A DNA stretch of 64,000 nt from Mallotus nudiflorus (taxonomy: Eukaryota; Streptophyta; Magnoliopsida; Malpighiales; Euphorbiaceae): NCBI GenBank assembly GCA_947683625.1, contig CANTUR010000243.1:1302001-1366000 (forward strand), written 5' to 3'. Below the pieces are notes generated by a model, which saw only the letters and a list, made by a program, of their open reading frames with translations, made no database searches and had not been told where the DNA came from. Shown piece after piece: positions 34,843-46,674 of the stretch. The number at the start of each line of letters is the position of its first letter. Within the stretch, counting starts at the first letter, position 1. Position numbers and translations under genes: made by a program.

Positions 34843-35479
34843 TGTGTCACAACTGAAATTGTTTAGCTAAATTATTAAAGTTATTAATTTAATGGCCCAA
34901 TTTAATTTAATTAGAATTTTTTTAAGCCCAAAATGAGTGAAATGCCTAGCCTGGTCAACTTAATGATTAAGGAAGAAAATTTTAAGAGATTCTGGATGAG
35001 AATGCCTTAGGAAATTCTAGGAGATTAAATTTAATGATTAAGGTTATGTGAATTTATTTTGACCAAGAAACAAAAGACTCTTGAACTACTAGAGAATTAA
35101 TTGGGAGAATTAGTCTGTAAGGAAGAATGCTTATAAAAGGGAAAGAATGTAGATCATTTGTTGACATCTACATCAATCCACAAATCTACAATCATCTTTA
35201 ATTATCATTAGCCAAATGTTTTTACTGTCATTTTCTTTAGTTTACTAATAGCATTGTTTTTATTCTACTTTCATTTTTGTAATAAGCTCTAAAATAAATA
35301 CAATTTCCTTTTCAATTACTAAAAAAACTTGTCATTTTCAAATTTATTTTCATATGTGAAATCCAAGCAAATTGTGGTAAATGAGTTTAGGGATCCACAA
35401 ATCATCTAGAAGAAGTTAGTTCATTTTTTAGGACTTAACTCCTTTGGCACACTCATAATCACTCACCAAAAAATAGCCA
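34843..35479 (+). repeat. 5' LTR of the TAT-like element
   Basis: Begins TGTGTCACAACTGAAATT and ends near 'aaatagcca'; 637 bp. The end was placed by comparison with the downstream copy. Confidence 0.75.
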
Positions 35480-35489
35480 AAAATCTTTT

Positions 35490-35507
35490 TGGCATACCCA
35501 ATAGGAC
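35490..35507 (+). promoter_or_regulatory. Degenerate primer binding site
   Basis: TGGCATACCCAATAGGAC, ten bases after the LTR. It resembles the 'tggcgacyccactgggg' sites of plant TAT/Ogre-type elements after loss of CpG. Confidence 0.5.
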
Positions 35508-36313
35508 ACATTTCAATAAAATGAAAAAATTTGTAAAAGAAATTTTTGAAGTTGGTTACTGCTCCAACAATTCACCTATAATAATAGGTGGTTTATAGAC
35601 ACAAATGAATGAAGGCTTGATGTCTCAAGATCACTCCTGGACTGAGGCACCTCTTGGCTATTCAAGCTAAAATTTGAAGATCATTAATACCACTATTAAT
35701 GAAGACAATAGTGCTTAAAATATTGTCATTGAAGGAATGAAAGAGATGTATGACTCAATATTGCAAATCAATAGTTCTCTCAAAGACTCTATGTAAAAAT
35801 TTGAAAATGATATGTTGAAAAATAAGCAAAGGGTAAATATTTCATTTGCCAGAATGAATGAAAAACCTTATAAATCGGAGAGTCAAAATTCTACACCAAA
35901 AGTGGAGATTCAACATCAAAAGTAAGAAAAACGCCCTGGGGGGCAACATTTATCACAAGAAAGAATCAATTCCCAAGGGCTACATGCCAAATCTCCATGC
36001 TTAAATGCCTTTTCCCCCAAGTGTATGTGTCATTCCTCAGGGACAAAGCAAAGCATAGGGAGTACACATGAGGAAAAATTAATTCCTCAAGCTTAAACAC
36101 TACTTCCCTAGGACTAAGAACTAAATCCCCAAGGACCAAGACCAAACATAGAAAGTGAAATTTTACTTAAGTCTTCAAGGCCAAACATTGGTTCCTAAAA
36201 GAAAAATGCTGATACATCAAGACCATTTGCCTTCTCCTTAATCCCCAAGAGTGGAAATGAACCTGAATACAAAAAAGGAGATAGAGCTGCCATAGGAAAA
36301 TTCACTTTCCTTA

Positions 36314-36830
36314 ATGGGAACAATCAAATATGTTAATATGTATTCAAGAACATTGGTGGATCTAAAAAAGAAAATAAAAGAAAAGGAGGTGGTTCAACCT
36401 TTAAACATGAACTTAAACAGGTTTGAAAATTATTGGAGGTCAAATCCTCATAATAAATTTTTAGCACTAAATAAAAGGTCACCTGCTTTAAAGTCATTTA
36501 GAAATAACCACAAATTCATGCCTAGGAAAGATAAAAAGCTTGTATCAAAATTCAATAATCAATTTAAGGTGCCATATTTTATTTCACCAAACAAGAAGTG
36601 GTGTAAGATGGAGTATAGAAATTTTTCTCAGTCATTGACTCATACACATAAAAGAAGATTATAGAGACAAAGGACAATTGAGAGAAAGCAAAAGAAACAA
36701 GAGATCCAACCTCATGCTAAGGCTAAAATTATACCTAAAGCCACAAATGATTCACTTTGTAACAAAAGGGAGTCCTTGATGCAAAAGGCTGAGGAAGGTG
36801 TCATCAAGTTCCATACTCAGGGGGCAACTT
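36314..36830 (+). pseudogene. Retroelement gag-linker-like remnant
   Basis: An open frame of 116 codons (36314-36664) ends in WCKMEYRNFSQSLTHTHKRR. After a TAG the same frame continues QRTIERKQKKQE, KAKIIPKATND and EEGVIKFHTQGATSP. The 'LT-THKRRLQR-R-IERK' pattern resembles the region between gag and protease in plant TAT-lineage elements. Very basic. Not functional. A further frame (36892-37098) has no recognisable domain. Confidence 0.45.
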
Positions 36831-37199
36831 CACCAGTTAAATAAAAGGGGTAATTATAGAAAAAACATCATGAGAGGTAATTAATGCAATAATGGTTTTT
36901 TCAATTTTTGTTGATAACAAAAAATCCTTTAATGTCTTTTCTATGGAAAATCCAATTGAAATATTGAGCTTTAAAAGGTGGGACAAAAGGAATTATTTTG
37001 CATATCAAGTGGGTGAATATTACCTTATTGTTAAGCCACAAAAGGATGCCAAAGAGGTGGAGCTAAAAATATGTCCCACTATATGGGAAAATAAATAAAA
37101 TAAATAACTGGTCCCTAGCCAAGAATTTGCCACTAGATAGTAATATTTTGCTTTTTTAAGTTCTAAAAATTGGCTTGATAGCCATTATTTTAAATAAAG

Positions 37200-40080
37200 T
37201 TTGAATTTTGTAAATTTTGGTGTGTTTCTATTTACTGCTATTTTCTTTAGTGTGTGAATAAGTGTTGTGATATGTTGATGAAATTTAGCAGCATAACAGC
37301 TAAAAATTTGATATTTTGGTAATGTATGGTTGTGGTATATGTGTGTGATATGATAAGTGGTGCTAAAAATTGAAAAATTTTATTGATGGAAAACAAATAA
37401 GTAGTTACATAGCAAATAAATCAGAGGATAGTAGATTCATATTGCCTTACAACCAAAAAAATATCAAGGAGAAATGTAGATTGGCCATTAAAAGCCAATA
37501 TAAATTAGAATCCCTAAGGTGTATAGTAAAATCAAGAGCAACTTAATAGTTGCATAATTCCCAGGCAAATAAATCATAAAATTTAGGCTAAATGTACAAA
37601 TAATTTGGCCTTAAAATAATAAGTTCCTTGGAATATAAAGAGCTATGCAAATAGACATTATTTTGGCTATTTATTACTAAAATAAGTAAATTGGCTTTGT
37701 AAAATTTACAAACGGTGTTTGTGGTTTCCTAAACCACATTCTAGTTTGCAATGATGCACCAATATCTTACTAGTTGTCATTGGCTAAACAAGTAGAATTT
37801 ACACAAATAAACAGGTGGAAAGCCATGTCTCCAAGAAATTTGGCCTACGAAGAGAAAGAATATAATCAACCAAAGGAAATTGTGTGCAAGATTAATTAAA
37901 TAAATTGTAAAATTTTTGGTCAATTCCTACCAAAATAAATTTGGGAGAGCAGTCCTAGAAGAAGAAAGTAACATATCTTGATGGTTTTCCTAAGGCAAAA
38001 GAGGAGTTGAACCTCTAAGGAAATGCAAGAAGACAAATCTATTTTGGCCTAAAGGCTAACATAATTTGAGTCTAAAAATTAAAATTGCATAAGGAAGTCC
38101 ATGGTTTGCATCTTGGTCAAAAAGGGGCACTGCATGTTGGCTAAAACTTGATAAGAATATAGAGAATTATTAAGATATTTGATTTAATAAATGCATTTTT
38201 AAGGCTTTTAAGTCTTTAAAAATTAAAATGTTGATAATAGGCTTAGAGCTAAAAATGAGATAGTTCTGAGGAATGATATTAATTTGGTCATTTCATGAGC
38301 AAACTTGAAACTAAAATCCACGGAAAAATTTCTAAAATATTATCAGAATTTTGGCAACAAGAGCAAATATAAATATAATTATGGAGAAGATATTTGAAAT
38401 GGCTAAAAATAGCCTATGAAAGTGTAGCGTAATAAAATTCCACCAAGAATTAAAAAGAATTATTTTGGCTACAATTTCCAAAGATAAAAGTAAGAAATAA
38501 TTAAAGCATAAATTGCATTCTTATTTTGACTATAGAAGCCAAAATTGTGCTTAAAATAAAGTCTTGGTTTAAATAGCTATAAATTATATTTATTCCCTAT
38601 AAACTTTATTTTGGCACCATATGCTAAAATAAAAATTGATATTGCAAGATTAAGAGTTGAAAATTTTCTTTTAAAAGTCAGTTGCAATTTGGAGGGGTAT
38701 TAGAGAACTAAGTTTAAATAGCATTCTTGACTTAGTTAAGACATGAAAAAGCTTGGAATAAATAGTGGCCATCTTTATAAAGGGCCAACAAAATTCCTAA
38801 AATAATAATTGGCCAAAGCTAGGCTAATAAAATCATTGGCTAAAAGAAAAATATGACTATTAATTTGCTCAAAAGATACCCATAAGTGAGAACAAATTTT
38901 GACAAAGTAAAGAGATGCCCCATGTTTAAAAAATAAATTGTCAAAATTTAAGCTAAAATTCTTAGTTTTTAAAGCTAAAAAAATACATTTTGGCTAAGAG
39001 AAGAATAAATGTGTAAATGCCAAGATCATTTAACCTAAGTGCCAAGGTAACTTAAAGCTAAAAAAAATTAAATTTGCTTTTTGGCTTAAGTAATTAGCAT
39101 TAAGCTTGTGACTTTTAAAGCTAAACATGCATATGGTCATACTAGAGATACAAATATTGGCAAAACTTAAGTAATGTGAAAGCCAAAAACTAGTGCATGA
39201 AATATAACTAAAGGGATGCAATATTTTAAAGCCAAATTGTAAATTTTCTTAGCCATGCCAAAATTTCAATGTTTTGGCTAAAATAATTTGATTATATAAT
39301 TAGCTAAGTTAGTGTGGCTCTTAAAACATGAAAGTGCATAGTGATTGGCCAAGAACAAACAAATTGCAAATGATGAAGATGGCTAAAACATATATACATT
39401 TTTTGTTAAAAACGGAGTGCATTTGTGATTATTTTAACATAGATTGCTAAAATATGCTCAAAGATGATCAAATTTAAAGAATGGCTAATGGTGAACCAAG
39501 AATTTTAATTTTTGGTTTAAGCTAAAATTTAGCCAAGTATTCATGCTACCAAGGCATCACATTTTGATTAGCAAATGACAAAGCCAAATAAAATTAAGAT
39601 AATTTGGCTAGGGGCTCATAATTATTCTTTTATGTAGCATGTAAATGCACAAGTCTTTAAAAATAGACAAAATCACCAAACAATAAGCATTTGGCTAAAC
39701 AAAACAACCAAGGTTTGCTAATTAGCATCAAGCTCTCATCCTTAAGATCACCAAAGATGTGTTAGAACTCAAAAATAAATTTAGAAGATAGCCGAAAATG
39801 TGAATAGACTCGGGCTAAAATTGTAGAGATATAATCCCTGGAACAATGCCAAAATAAAAGCTTAAATTTTTGCTAAAATCTCAAAATCACAAGGAAGCAA
39901 TATTCATCCAAAAAGAGCTAAAATACATGAACTTAGTCAAATTATTTCATTAATGTGATACAAAGCTATAACACAAGCAAAATTTATTTTGCTATGAGTA
40001 AGAAAATCTCCAAATCATAACATTTGTATAGCTAGTAAAATAATAATTCATGGAAAATTAGAAATTACCTCATTTGGGTT
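37200..40080 (+). repeat. Word-repetitive AT-rich interior of the TAT-like element
   Basis: About 2.9 kb in which the word 'ttttggctaaaa' and its fragments (ggctaaa, ttggc, and the complement gccaaa) recur dozens of times at irregular spacing of some 20-80 bp. There is no fixed period and no open frame. It lies where pol would be expected. Confidence 0.6.
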
Positions 40081-40903
40081 TCCTTGAATAAACCTATAGT
40101 TGTGGTCTTGCTTGGGAATTTGGTTTGGAGAAATCAGATGCGAGTTACTAGTGATTGGTTGGGACTGCCTAGTTGCACAGAAGCGAAAAAATAATAGTAG
40201 TAGCACCGGTGAAGGTGTTGACTAGATGAAGTAGCAACAACAATAGAAACGTTACGCTACTTATTGCTGGCAACACATGGAGTGCAAGCATCTCACTGTG
40301 CCAACGGAGCTAAACGGACAACAACCCTTGGTTGCTTGGAGATAGGTGGTAAGTGTTGTCCAATCGGAGTGATAAGCGACTGACGGTGACCAGAGGAAGA
40401 GCTGGTGACCGACAGAAGAGCAGAAAAAGAAAATAGGGGAAACAAAAAAAAGAAAAGTAAAAAAAATAAATTGTGAAAAAAAGGGACAGAAGCGAGAGAG
40501 CAATGGTCATGCTCATGAGTAAAGAAAAAAAAAGATGATGGGGAAAATGTCATTGAAAATACTTTTGTGACTTTATCCTATTACATGGCCCCTTTTTAGT
40601 ATTGAAGAGTGAAATAAATCCCACGAGAGAAATTATTGGCTTTGAAATTTTGATTAGCAAAATAATTTTTAGTTTGCCTTAAATTTAGTTTAATTAACAA
40701 AAACTTTTGAACAGTGGAGGTGTGCCATGTAATGTGCTTAATTTTATATGTGGTAAATATATTTACTTTTTAATAAAATTTTTGAATAGTGGCAAGAAAA
40801 CAAAATAATAATAAAAATAAAATGAATTGAGCAAAAATATATATTCTTGGGCTTTATTTATTTTACATGTAAAATAGTTTTGGTTTGCCCAAACTAATTA
40901 CAT

Positions 40904-40913
40904 GTGGGGGGCA
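40904..40913 (+). promoter_or_regulatory. Polypurine tract of the TAT-like element
   Basis: GTGGGGGGCA, five bases before the 3' LTR, the usual G-run followed by 'cattnt' of plant Ty3 elements. Confidence 0.6.
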
Positions 40914-40918
40914 TTCTT

Positions 40919-41534
40919 TGTGTTATAATTGAAATTTTTTTTGTTGAAATATTAAAGCCACTAATTTAATGGCATAATTTGATTTAATTAGAATTTTTGA
41001 AGCCCAAAATGAGTGAAAAGCCTAGTTTGGTCAACTTAAAGATTAAGGAAGCGAAAATTCTAAGAGATTCTGGACGAGAATACCTTGGGGAAAAGCTTAG
41101 GGATGAAGGTTGCATGAATTTATTTTCACCCAGAAACGAAATACTCTTGAATTGCTGGAGAATTAGTCTGCAAGGAAGAATACCTATAAAAAGGAAAGAA
41201 CACAAATCATCTATTGACAGCTACATCAATCTACACATTTACAATTATCTTCAGTTATCATTAGCCAATTATTTTTACAATCATTTTCTTTAATTTATCA
41301 ATAACATTGTCCTTATTCTACTTTTGTTTTTGTACTCTAAAATCGATACAATTTTCTCATCAATTGCTCAAATAACTTCTGTTATTTTCAAATTTATTTT
41401 CATCTATGAAATCCTAACAAATTGTGATAAATGAGTTAGGGGATCAACAAATTATTTGGAAGAAGTCAATTCATTTTTGAGAACTTAACTTCTCTAACAT
41501 GCTCGCAATCACTCAAAAAACTAAAAAATAGCCA
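40919..41534 (+). repeat. 3' LTR of the TAT-like element
   Basis: 616 bp, begins TGTGTTATAATTGAAATT, ends near 'aaatagcca'. The open frame 40997-41293 within it is incidental. Confidence 0.75.
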
Positions 41535-41750
41535 ATAGACTCATTTTGTTCATAACTTTCATTTTCGGGCTTCACTTGTGGGCCCACTAAACCCAAGTGT
41601 CAATTATTGTATTGTTGAAGAGTATTGAAGACAACAAAATGAAAATTTTAATTATGATATATACGATATTACTTTAAAAATATCTACAATAATTTATGTA
41701 ATAGTATGAAATTCAATATATTTTAGAGTATATAATAATACTATCTTATA

Positions 41751-42283
41751 GGGGATATTACATAATAAAAAAAAACCCAAACCTCTAGGGGTATTTTTAA
41801 ATAAAATTCAATCCAATTTTTCCTTTCAAATCATACTACAACTTTTAAAACGTTATAAAAAAAATCCCCACTTAAATGACTGTATTAGTAATATGAGATG
41901 AAATTATTTTTTTTAATCCATGGGCCCATTTTGATGACTGTACTAGTAATAGGAGATCAAACCAATACATTTGCCCTTAATTTGATACTTTTATCTATTT
42001 AAACAGCCTAATAATCTGAAATGAAACACTCAATTGAAGGGAATAAAATATCAATTTGGGAGCAAATGTATTAGTTTCATCTTCTATTACTAGTATAGTC
42101 ATACAAATGGGTCCTATGAATTAAAAAAAAAAAACAGTTTCATCTCTTGTTACTAATACAGTCATCTAAGGAAGACTTTTTTTAATAATGTTTTAAAGAT
42201 TGTATTTTGATTTGAAAAAAAAAATAATTAGATTTTTTATATAAAAATACCCCAAATATTGGAAATTTTTATGTAATTTCCCC
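41751..42283. mobile_element. Foldback Mutator-type MITE, 533 bp, with 9-bp target duplication
   Basis: The whole element is nearly palindromic: left end 'ggggatattacataa', right end 'ttatgtaatttcccc' (reading inward 'ggggaaattacataa'). Inner arms share 'gactgtattagtaat/attactaatacagtc', 'ccatgggcccat/atgggtcctat' and 'ggagatcaaaccaatacatt'. Perfect TATCTTATA duplication at 41742-41750 and 42284-42292. Non-coding. About 650 bp upstream of the DUF936 start codon. Confidence 0.9.
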
Positions 42284-42299
42284 TATCTTATATAATATA

Positions 42300-42943
42300 T
42301 TTATAATAAATAAATATTATTTTCTATTGTATAGTTTTTTTTAATATCATCTAAATAATATTTTTATATATATTTTCTATTGGTTTTATTTTTGTAAAAT
42401 ACATATTTTAAAATAAAATTTTTATGCATTAAAAGTTATTTTAATTATGATTAATAAATAATTAATCTATCCTAAAAATACTACTAACATGGCTCGGTTA
42501 TCATGCTAGTTTTATCTCAAAACTCACTATTGGCTGTATCACATGTGCAGAAGGGATTGCAGGTTCTTTCATCATACAAAGCCCAAGACAGAGTGATCTT
42601 TTTGATGGAATGGAAAATTACGAGCAGCAGATCACTACATCGATGTATATTTGTCGTTACTGGCTTTGGATGTTACTTTTTGGAGGATCTAACCTAGGAA
42701 GCTACATCCCCTACAACGATCTCAAGCCCAAAGGTTCGCATGCCTATCAACCACGTGTCCTTTCGTGCAAATATGAAAAAAGCAGCTTTCCCAACGTCGC
42801 GTTGAGATTCTGATAGCGACGTAACCCCTCATCTCAAGCTGTTTTCCCTCTCGACTAGAGACTGGCAGCAGGCGATGGTTGTGCAAAGCAGAAAAATAGA
42901 AGGGGGACTAGGAAACAGAGCATAGTAGTACATTACCGTCTCT
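42300..42943 (+). promoter_or_regulatory. Presumed promoter and 5' leader of the DUF936 gene
   Basis: AT-rich to about 42490, then a rise in G+C. A G-box CACGTG (42752-42757, as 'ccacgtgtcc', also ABRE-like) lies about 190 bp before the start codon. No clear TATA box in the last 200 bp. Short frames here (42503-42697, 42610-42813) have no recognisable domain. Confidence 0.5.
42875..42925 (+). other. Upstream ORF of 16 codons in the DUF936 leader
   Basis: ATG at 42875 to TAG at 42923-42925, ending 18 bases before the main ATG and in a different frame. If the leader includes it, scanning ribosomes would meet it first. Transcript start is unknown. Confidence 0.4.
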
Positions 42944-45900
42944 ATGGCGTCCCTCACGCCAGGGCTGCTAATAAAACTTGTTGATAATGCAGGCAACAAA
43001 GACGTGAAAGTGACAGGAGAGCACCGCTCCGCTCTACTCCAGGTGGTGGAGATATTGCCTTCTTTTTCTGGAAGCGATGATCCCTTGCAGAACAGAGGTT
43101 TCTTTTTGAAGGTCTCCGACTCACTGCACTCCGTTTACGTTACCATACCTGAGGAGGACATGGAGTTGATATACAGCGATAAGATCCAATTGGGTCAGTT
43201 CATTTATGTTTCTAGGTTGGATTCCGGTTCTCCAGTTCCTGTACTTCGTGGGCTGAAGCCTGTGGCTAAGAGGCGGCCTTGCGTTGGAAATCCTAAAGAT
43301 TTGTTGTCAAGTGACGTGTTGCCTGTTAAGAATTGTGTAAACTTTAGCAAACAGAAGAAAGCAGTGGATTCTAAAGCTAGAAAACGCGATTCATTCGGTA
43401 ATGGAACCAAGGTGGAAGGTTTGGAGTTGAGGAGGTTGAGTTTGGACTCCGCCAGAAGGGTCTGGGATCACAATCAGATGCCTAAATCTAATACCGCTTT
43501 CAAAGCATCCATTAATGTACGGCTTTGTTATCACATTTTCTCTCTCTGTTTTTTTTCCTTACTATTTCAGAACTTCTGTACATGTTTTTGTATTGTTTGT
43601 TTCTTTAATTGTGCAACTAACGTTCATTTTATTTTTTTTGTTCTTTCGAATGAATTTAAATTTTTTTCGAACTCACAATTTTTTGCCATTTTGTTATTTA
43701 ACCTTCAACCAACTTCATATACATCTGAGACGTATTATTTTGTGCCTTTTTGGTCTGAACCAAGTGTCCACTTGACTCTGACTAGTGGCACTCTAACAGG
43801 AGTAGGAATTCTACATAAATGGTACAGCTTTTACTATTTTTCAGGTTTAGTTGGTGGATTAGAGACTTGCTATGTTTCCTGGTACGTGCTATAGCTGGGA
43901 GTTTTTATATTAACAAATTTGCTTGGACTTACGCGTGAATAAAATATCTTCTAAATCCAGTGCTTGATTCTAATGTGGATGTAAGTGTCTAGTTTGCCAT
44001 ATCTTGGCAATCTTATATATATTTCTATGGAAAGTTATTTCATCCATATCTGATCACTCTAGGATTAAAACTGAATTTCTATCTTGATCTGTTAATGGAG
44101 TACTTGAGATCTCCAGATTTTGAAAGTGTTTGCATTGAATTGTGTTCTCAACTGTACTTTTTTATGTTCTAAATGAAGTTTCTATTTTGGTTGTATTTCG
44201 AAAAAAATGACATGTTCCATAGATTAATTCCGAAAAGAGGGCTTCTTCTAAGAGTGGTTTGTCACTGAAGCACCAAACTTCAACTAAATCCCCGCTAAAA
44301 AGCAAAAACGAGGATTCTCCATCTACAGTCACTGCTGGCCCTTTGAAGAAAGACTTCAAGTCAACAACTAATCGCCCTATTTCCAGCTGTCTAGTGAAGG
44401 TGCCCCTTAATTCCAAAACTTGGTTGCAGAGGATATCATGGAATGCGCTTCCTCCTGTCATCCACGAACTTGGAAAGGTTTGGACGCAAACTAAAAACTT
44501 ATGCTTATGGCATGGATTCTAGACCGTATGATACCAAATTGGTTCTTGCATTCTGCATGATTTCAGGAAACTGTGCATCACAGAAATAATGCCTTTTTGG
44601 CTGCTGTAAGTGCGCTGGAAGAGTCATCAGCTGCTGAAAGTATCATTCTCTGCATGCAGTATGGATCGTTTCCTCTCTTAAAACTTTCTGTTTATTGCTG
44701 GTTGGTTTGCATTCTTTATTTTCTTTATCAAAATTTTTTTTTTTTTGGTGTTGTTACTCTGATTTAAGATGCAGTGAATTATAATTATTTTATGTTTTCC
44801 AATTTACACCTTAACTAAAGTAGTGCCTTAATCTTCTTATGCTAAAATGTAGAACATTGTCCCTCTCTTGCTGGTATACATATGGAGATTAAACAGACTT
44901 TGTGAGTTTTCTGTATGTGCTAATATGCTAATATGTTACACATGTTTTCACATTACTAGGAGTAACTCAATTTACTTCCTCCTTTCTATCTCTGGGATCT
45001 TAAATTTCCTTCATTGTATCTTATGTTGGTGCTAAACAATAATTCATCTCTCTCTTTCTCATGCAAACACAATCAGGCTCTCTTGTTTTTCTTTTTTCAT
45101 TGTAACATGATAAGTTCTGGGTTTGTTAACTCCCGATAACGTACTTTTTATATCAAATTTCTTAGGTTCTTGAGATTGTTTGCTAAGGCTGAAAAATGAA
45201 ATCTTTTGACCACAAAGACGAATTGCATCCTTTAAATATAATTTGTATGGAATCCACGTGATGATTTTGGAGCTAAATGTTGCCTACATATCAAAAAAAA
45301 AAAAAAAGCTAGTTTCTTTTTTCCATCTCAAAATGGATTATATTGATTTTCTTCTATGTTTTTTTTTTTTTCCACTTAATTTTCCCCTTTTCAGAACATT
45401 CGCAGAATTGTGTAGCTCCTGTCCGAATATATCTTCAGGACCACTAGTTGAACAATATTTGGACTTTTACCAGCAAACATACAGAGCAGCACTGGTTGTT
45501 CATTCCTTGCTCAGTGTTGGCCATCGAGAGTCAATTTCAAGCTTTTTTGGTAGCCAACAGTTCACACTTCCTGATGGATGTAAAACTAAAGCCAACATGA
45601 ATGCAGCATCCTGGGTTAATGCTGCCATAGAGACCAACCTTTCCAAATTCACTTTGTTTAAGAGGCCTGAGAAGAGTGAAATGGTAAGTAGTGATAAATG
45701 TCACTATGTTGTCCTAGGGATCCCTGACGAATTGAATTCAGGAAATCAATTTTTTCAAAACAGACAAAGTCCTAGAAATCATGCCAAATTGTCAGATTTG
45801 AGTCCAAAGCTAGCACTATCTTCATTAAGATATCCCTCAGCCACAAAGAAAATGGATCCCAAAAGGGAGTATTGTCCCAAGGGAAGTGGATTAAAGGAGA

Positions 45901-46169
45901 TGGCACATTTAGCAGAAATGCTGCTCTTGCATTCTCGTGAGTGGTTTTTGAAGTACATCGAGAGTTCATTGAATGACGGGTTTCGATTTTGCATGCGGGA
46001 AAGTAATGAAATTGCCCTTCTTCTACGGCAGCTTAAGAGGGTGAACCAATGGCTAGATCATTTGGGTGATGGTGGTATTATACTGAATGAGAGGATAGAA
46101 AAATTGAGAAAGAAATTATATGGGTTTCTACTGGAACATGTTGAATGTGCTGTTGCTTCCAGCAAGTAG
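42944..46169 (+). CDS. DUF936-family protein, four exons
   Basis: Plant-specific protein of unknown function. Exons inferred from frame and GT-AG sites: 42944-43516, 44223-44477, 44567-44658, 45395-46169 (1695 nt, 564 residues plus stop). Introns are 706, 89 and 736 bp; junction phases 0, 0 and 2 all fit. Residues about 1-120 carry the DUF936 N-terminal domain: MASLTPGLLIKLVDN, KVTGEHRSALLQVVEI, GFFLKVSDSLHSVYV, DKIQLGQFIYVSRL, SPVPVLRGLKPV. A basic Ser-rich linker follows (to about 240). The C-terminal conserved helical domain begins at WLQRISWNALPPVIHELGK, continues in ALEESSAAES and TFAELCSS, and ends in LAEMLLLHSREWFLKYIESS and LKRVNQWLD. Start chosen because MASL is the family's usual N-terminus. 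No transmembrane or signal segment. Looks intact. It converges on the SOSEKI gene. The frame reading on past 43516 is intron. Confidence 0.88.
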
Positions 46170-46674
46170 ACTTGATTAGAACTGACCAAATTCATACTAG
46201 GAAGTTGATTGGTTTCTAACAAAAACGGCAAATGAGCACAAGGTACATGGTTAACTTATTTCGACATACATTGCAATTGGCTTCTGACTAGTAAGAGTTT
46301 CATCTAAACATCTGTAAACATTTCGAATTTCGTAACTGTTTCTGATCTAGAATAGCTAACATCCAGAGGGATAACATTAAATTAATAATTTCTCATGGAA
46401 ATTAGATGATTGTATTTGGTTCTGATGATATAAAGACAAGTTTTGGTGCTCTGAAACATAATTAATCTGGCTTTTTCTTGTTTAGCTCGACTGCAGGCAT
46501 TTTTCAGGTATAGGGTATCTTCATCCAATCCTAATTGGAAAACCAGAACTTTCATAAACCTCCAAACAGATGTTACTTTACTGGTGGAAGGTATAGAATT
46601 CTGACGATTTTCAACATTTTGCTTGGAGAAATTCACTTCTGATGATTAAACGAACAGTTTAAAGATTTATATGG

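Larger units (their letters stand above)
34843..41534 (+). mobile_element. Old Ty3/gypsy TAT-like element (6.7 kb), largely non-coding
   Basis: Direct repeats at 34843-35479 and 40919-41534 match along their length ('agcccaaaatgagtgaaa', 'gattctgga', 'tagtctgtaaggaagaat', 'tataaaa', 'gacatctacatcaat', 'tttcaaatttattttcat') with perhaps 15-20 percent difference. Each has a TATA box (35132-35138; 41185-41191), setting plus orientation. A tRNA-type primer site follows the first and a G-rich polypurine tract precedes the second. No clear target duplication survives. A gag-linker-like fragment is the only coding remnant; no RT, RNase H or integrase motifs found, so it is non-autonomous (LARD-like) or heavily deleted. 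Confidence 0.75.

Noticed and set aside
36892..37098. 68-codon frame inside the TAT-like element
   Set aside because: No domain recognised; codons look random, and it lies in decayed retroelement DNA.
40261..40553. Antisense frames near the 3' end of the TAT-like element
   Set aside because: Antisense ORFs are known in some TAT elements, but these are Ser/Phe-rich, overlap each other and show no recognisable domain.
43517..43894. Extension of DUF936 exon 1 into the following open frame
   Set aside because: T-rich, Phe-rich translation unlike the family; the donor at 43517 and exon at 44223 restore family sequence in phase.
45243..45394. Frame upstream of DUF936 exon 4
   Set aside because: Intron sequence with a polypyrimidine tract ending in 'ttttcag'.
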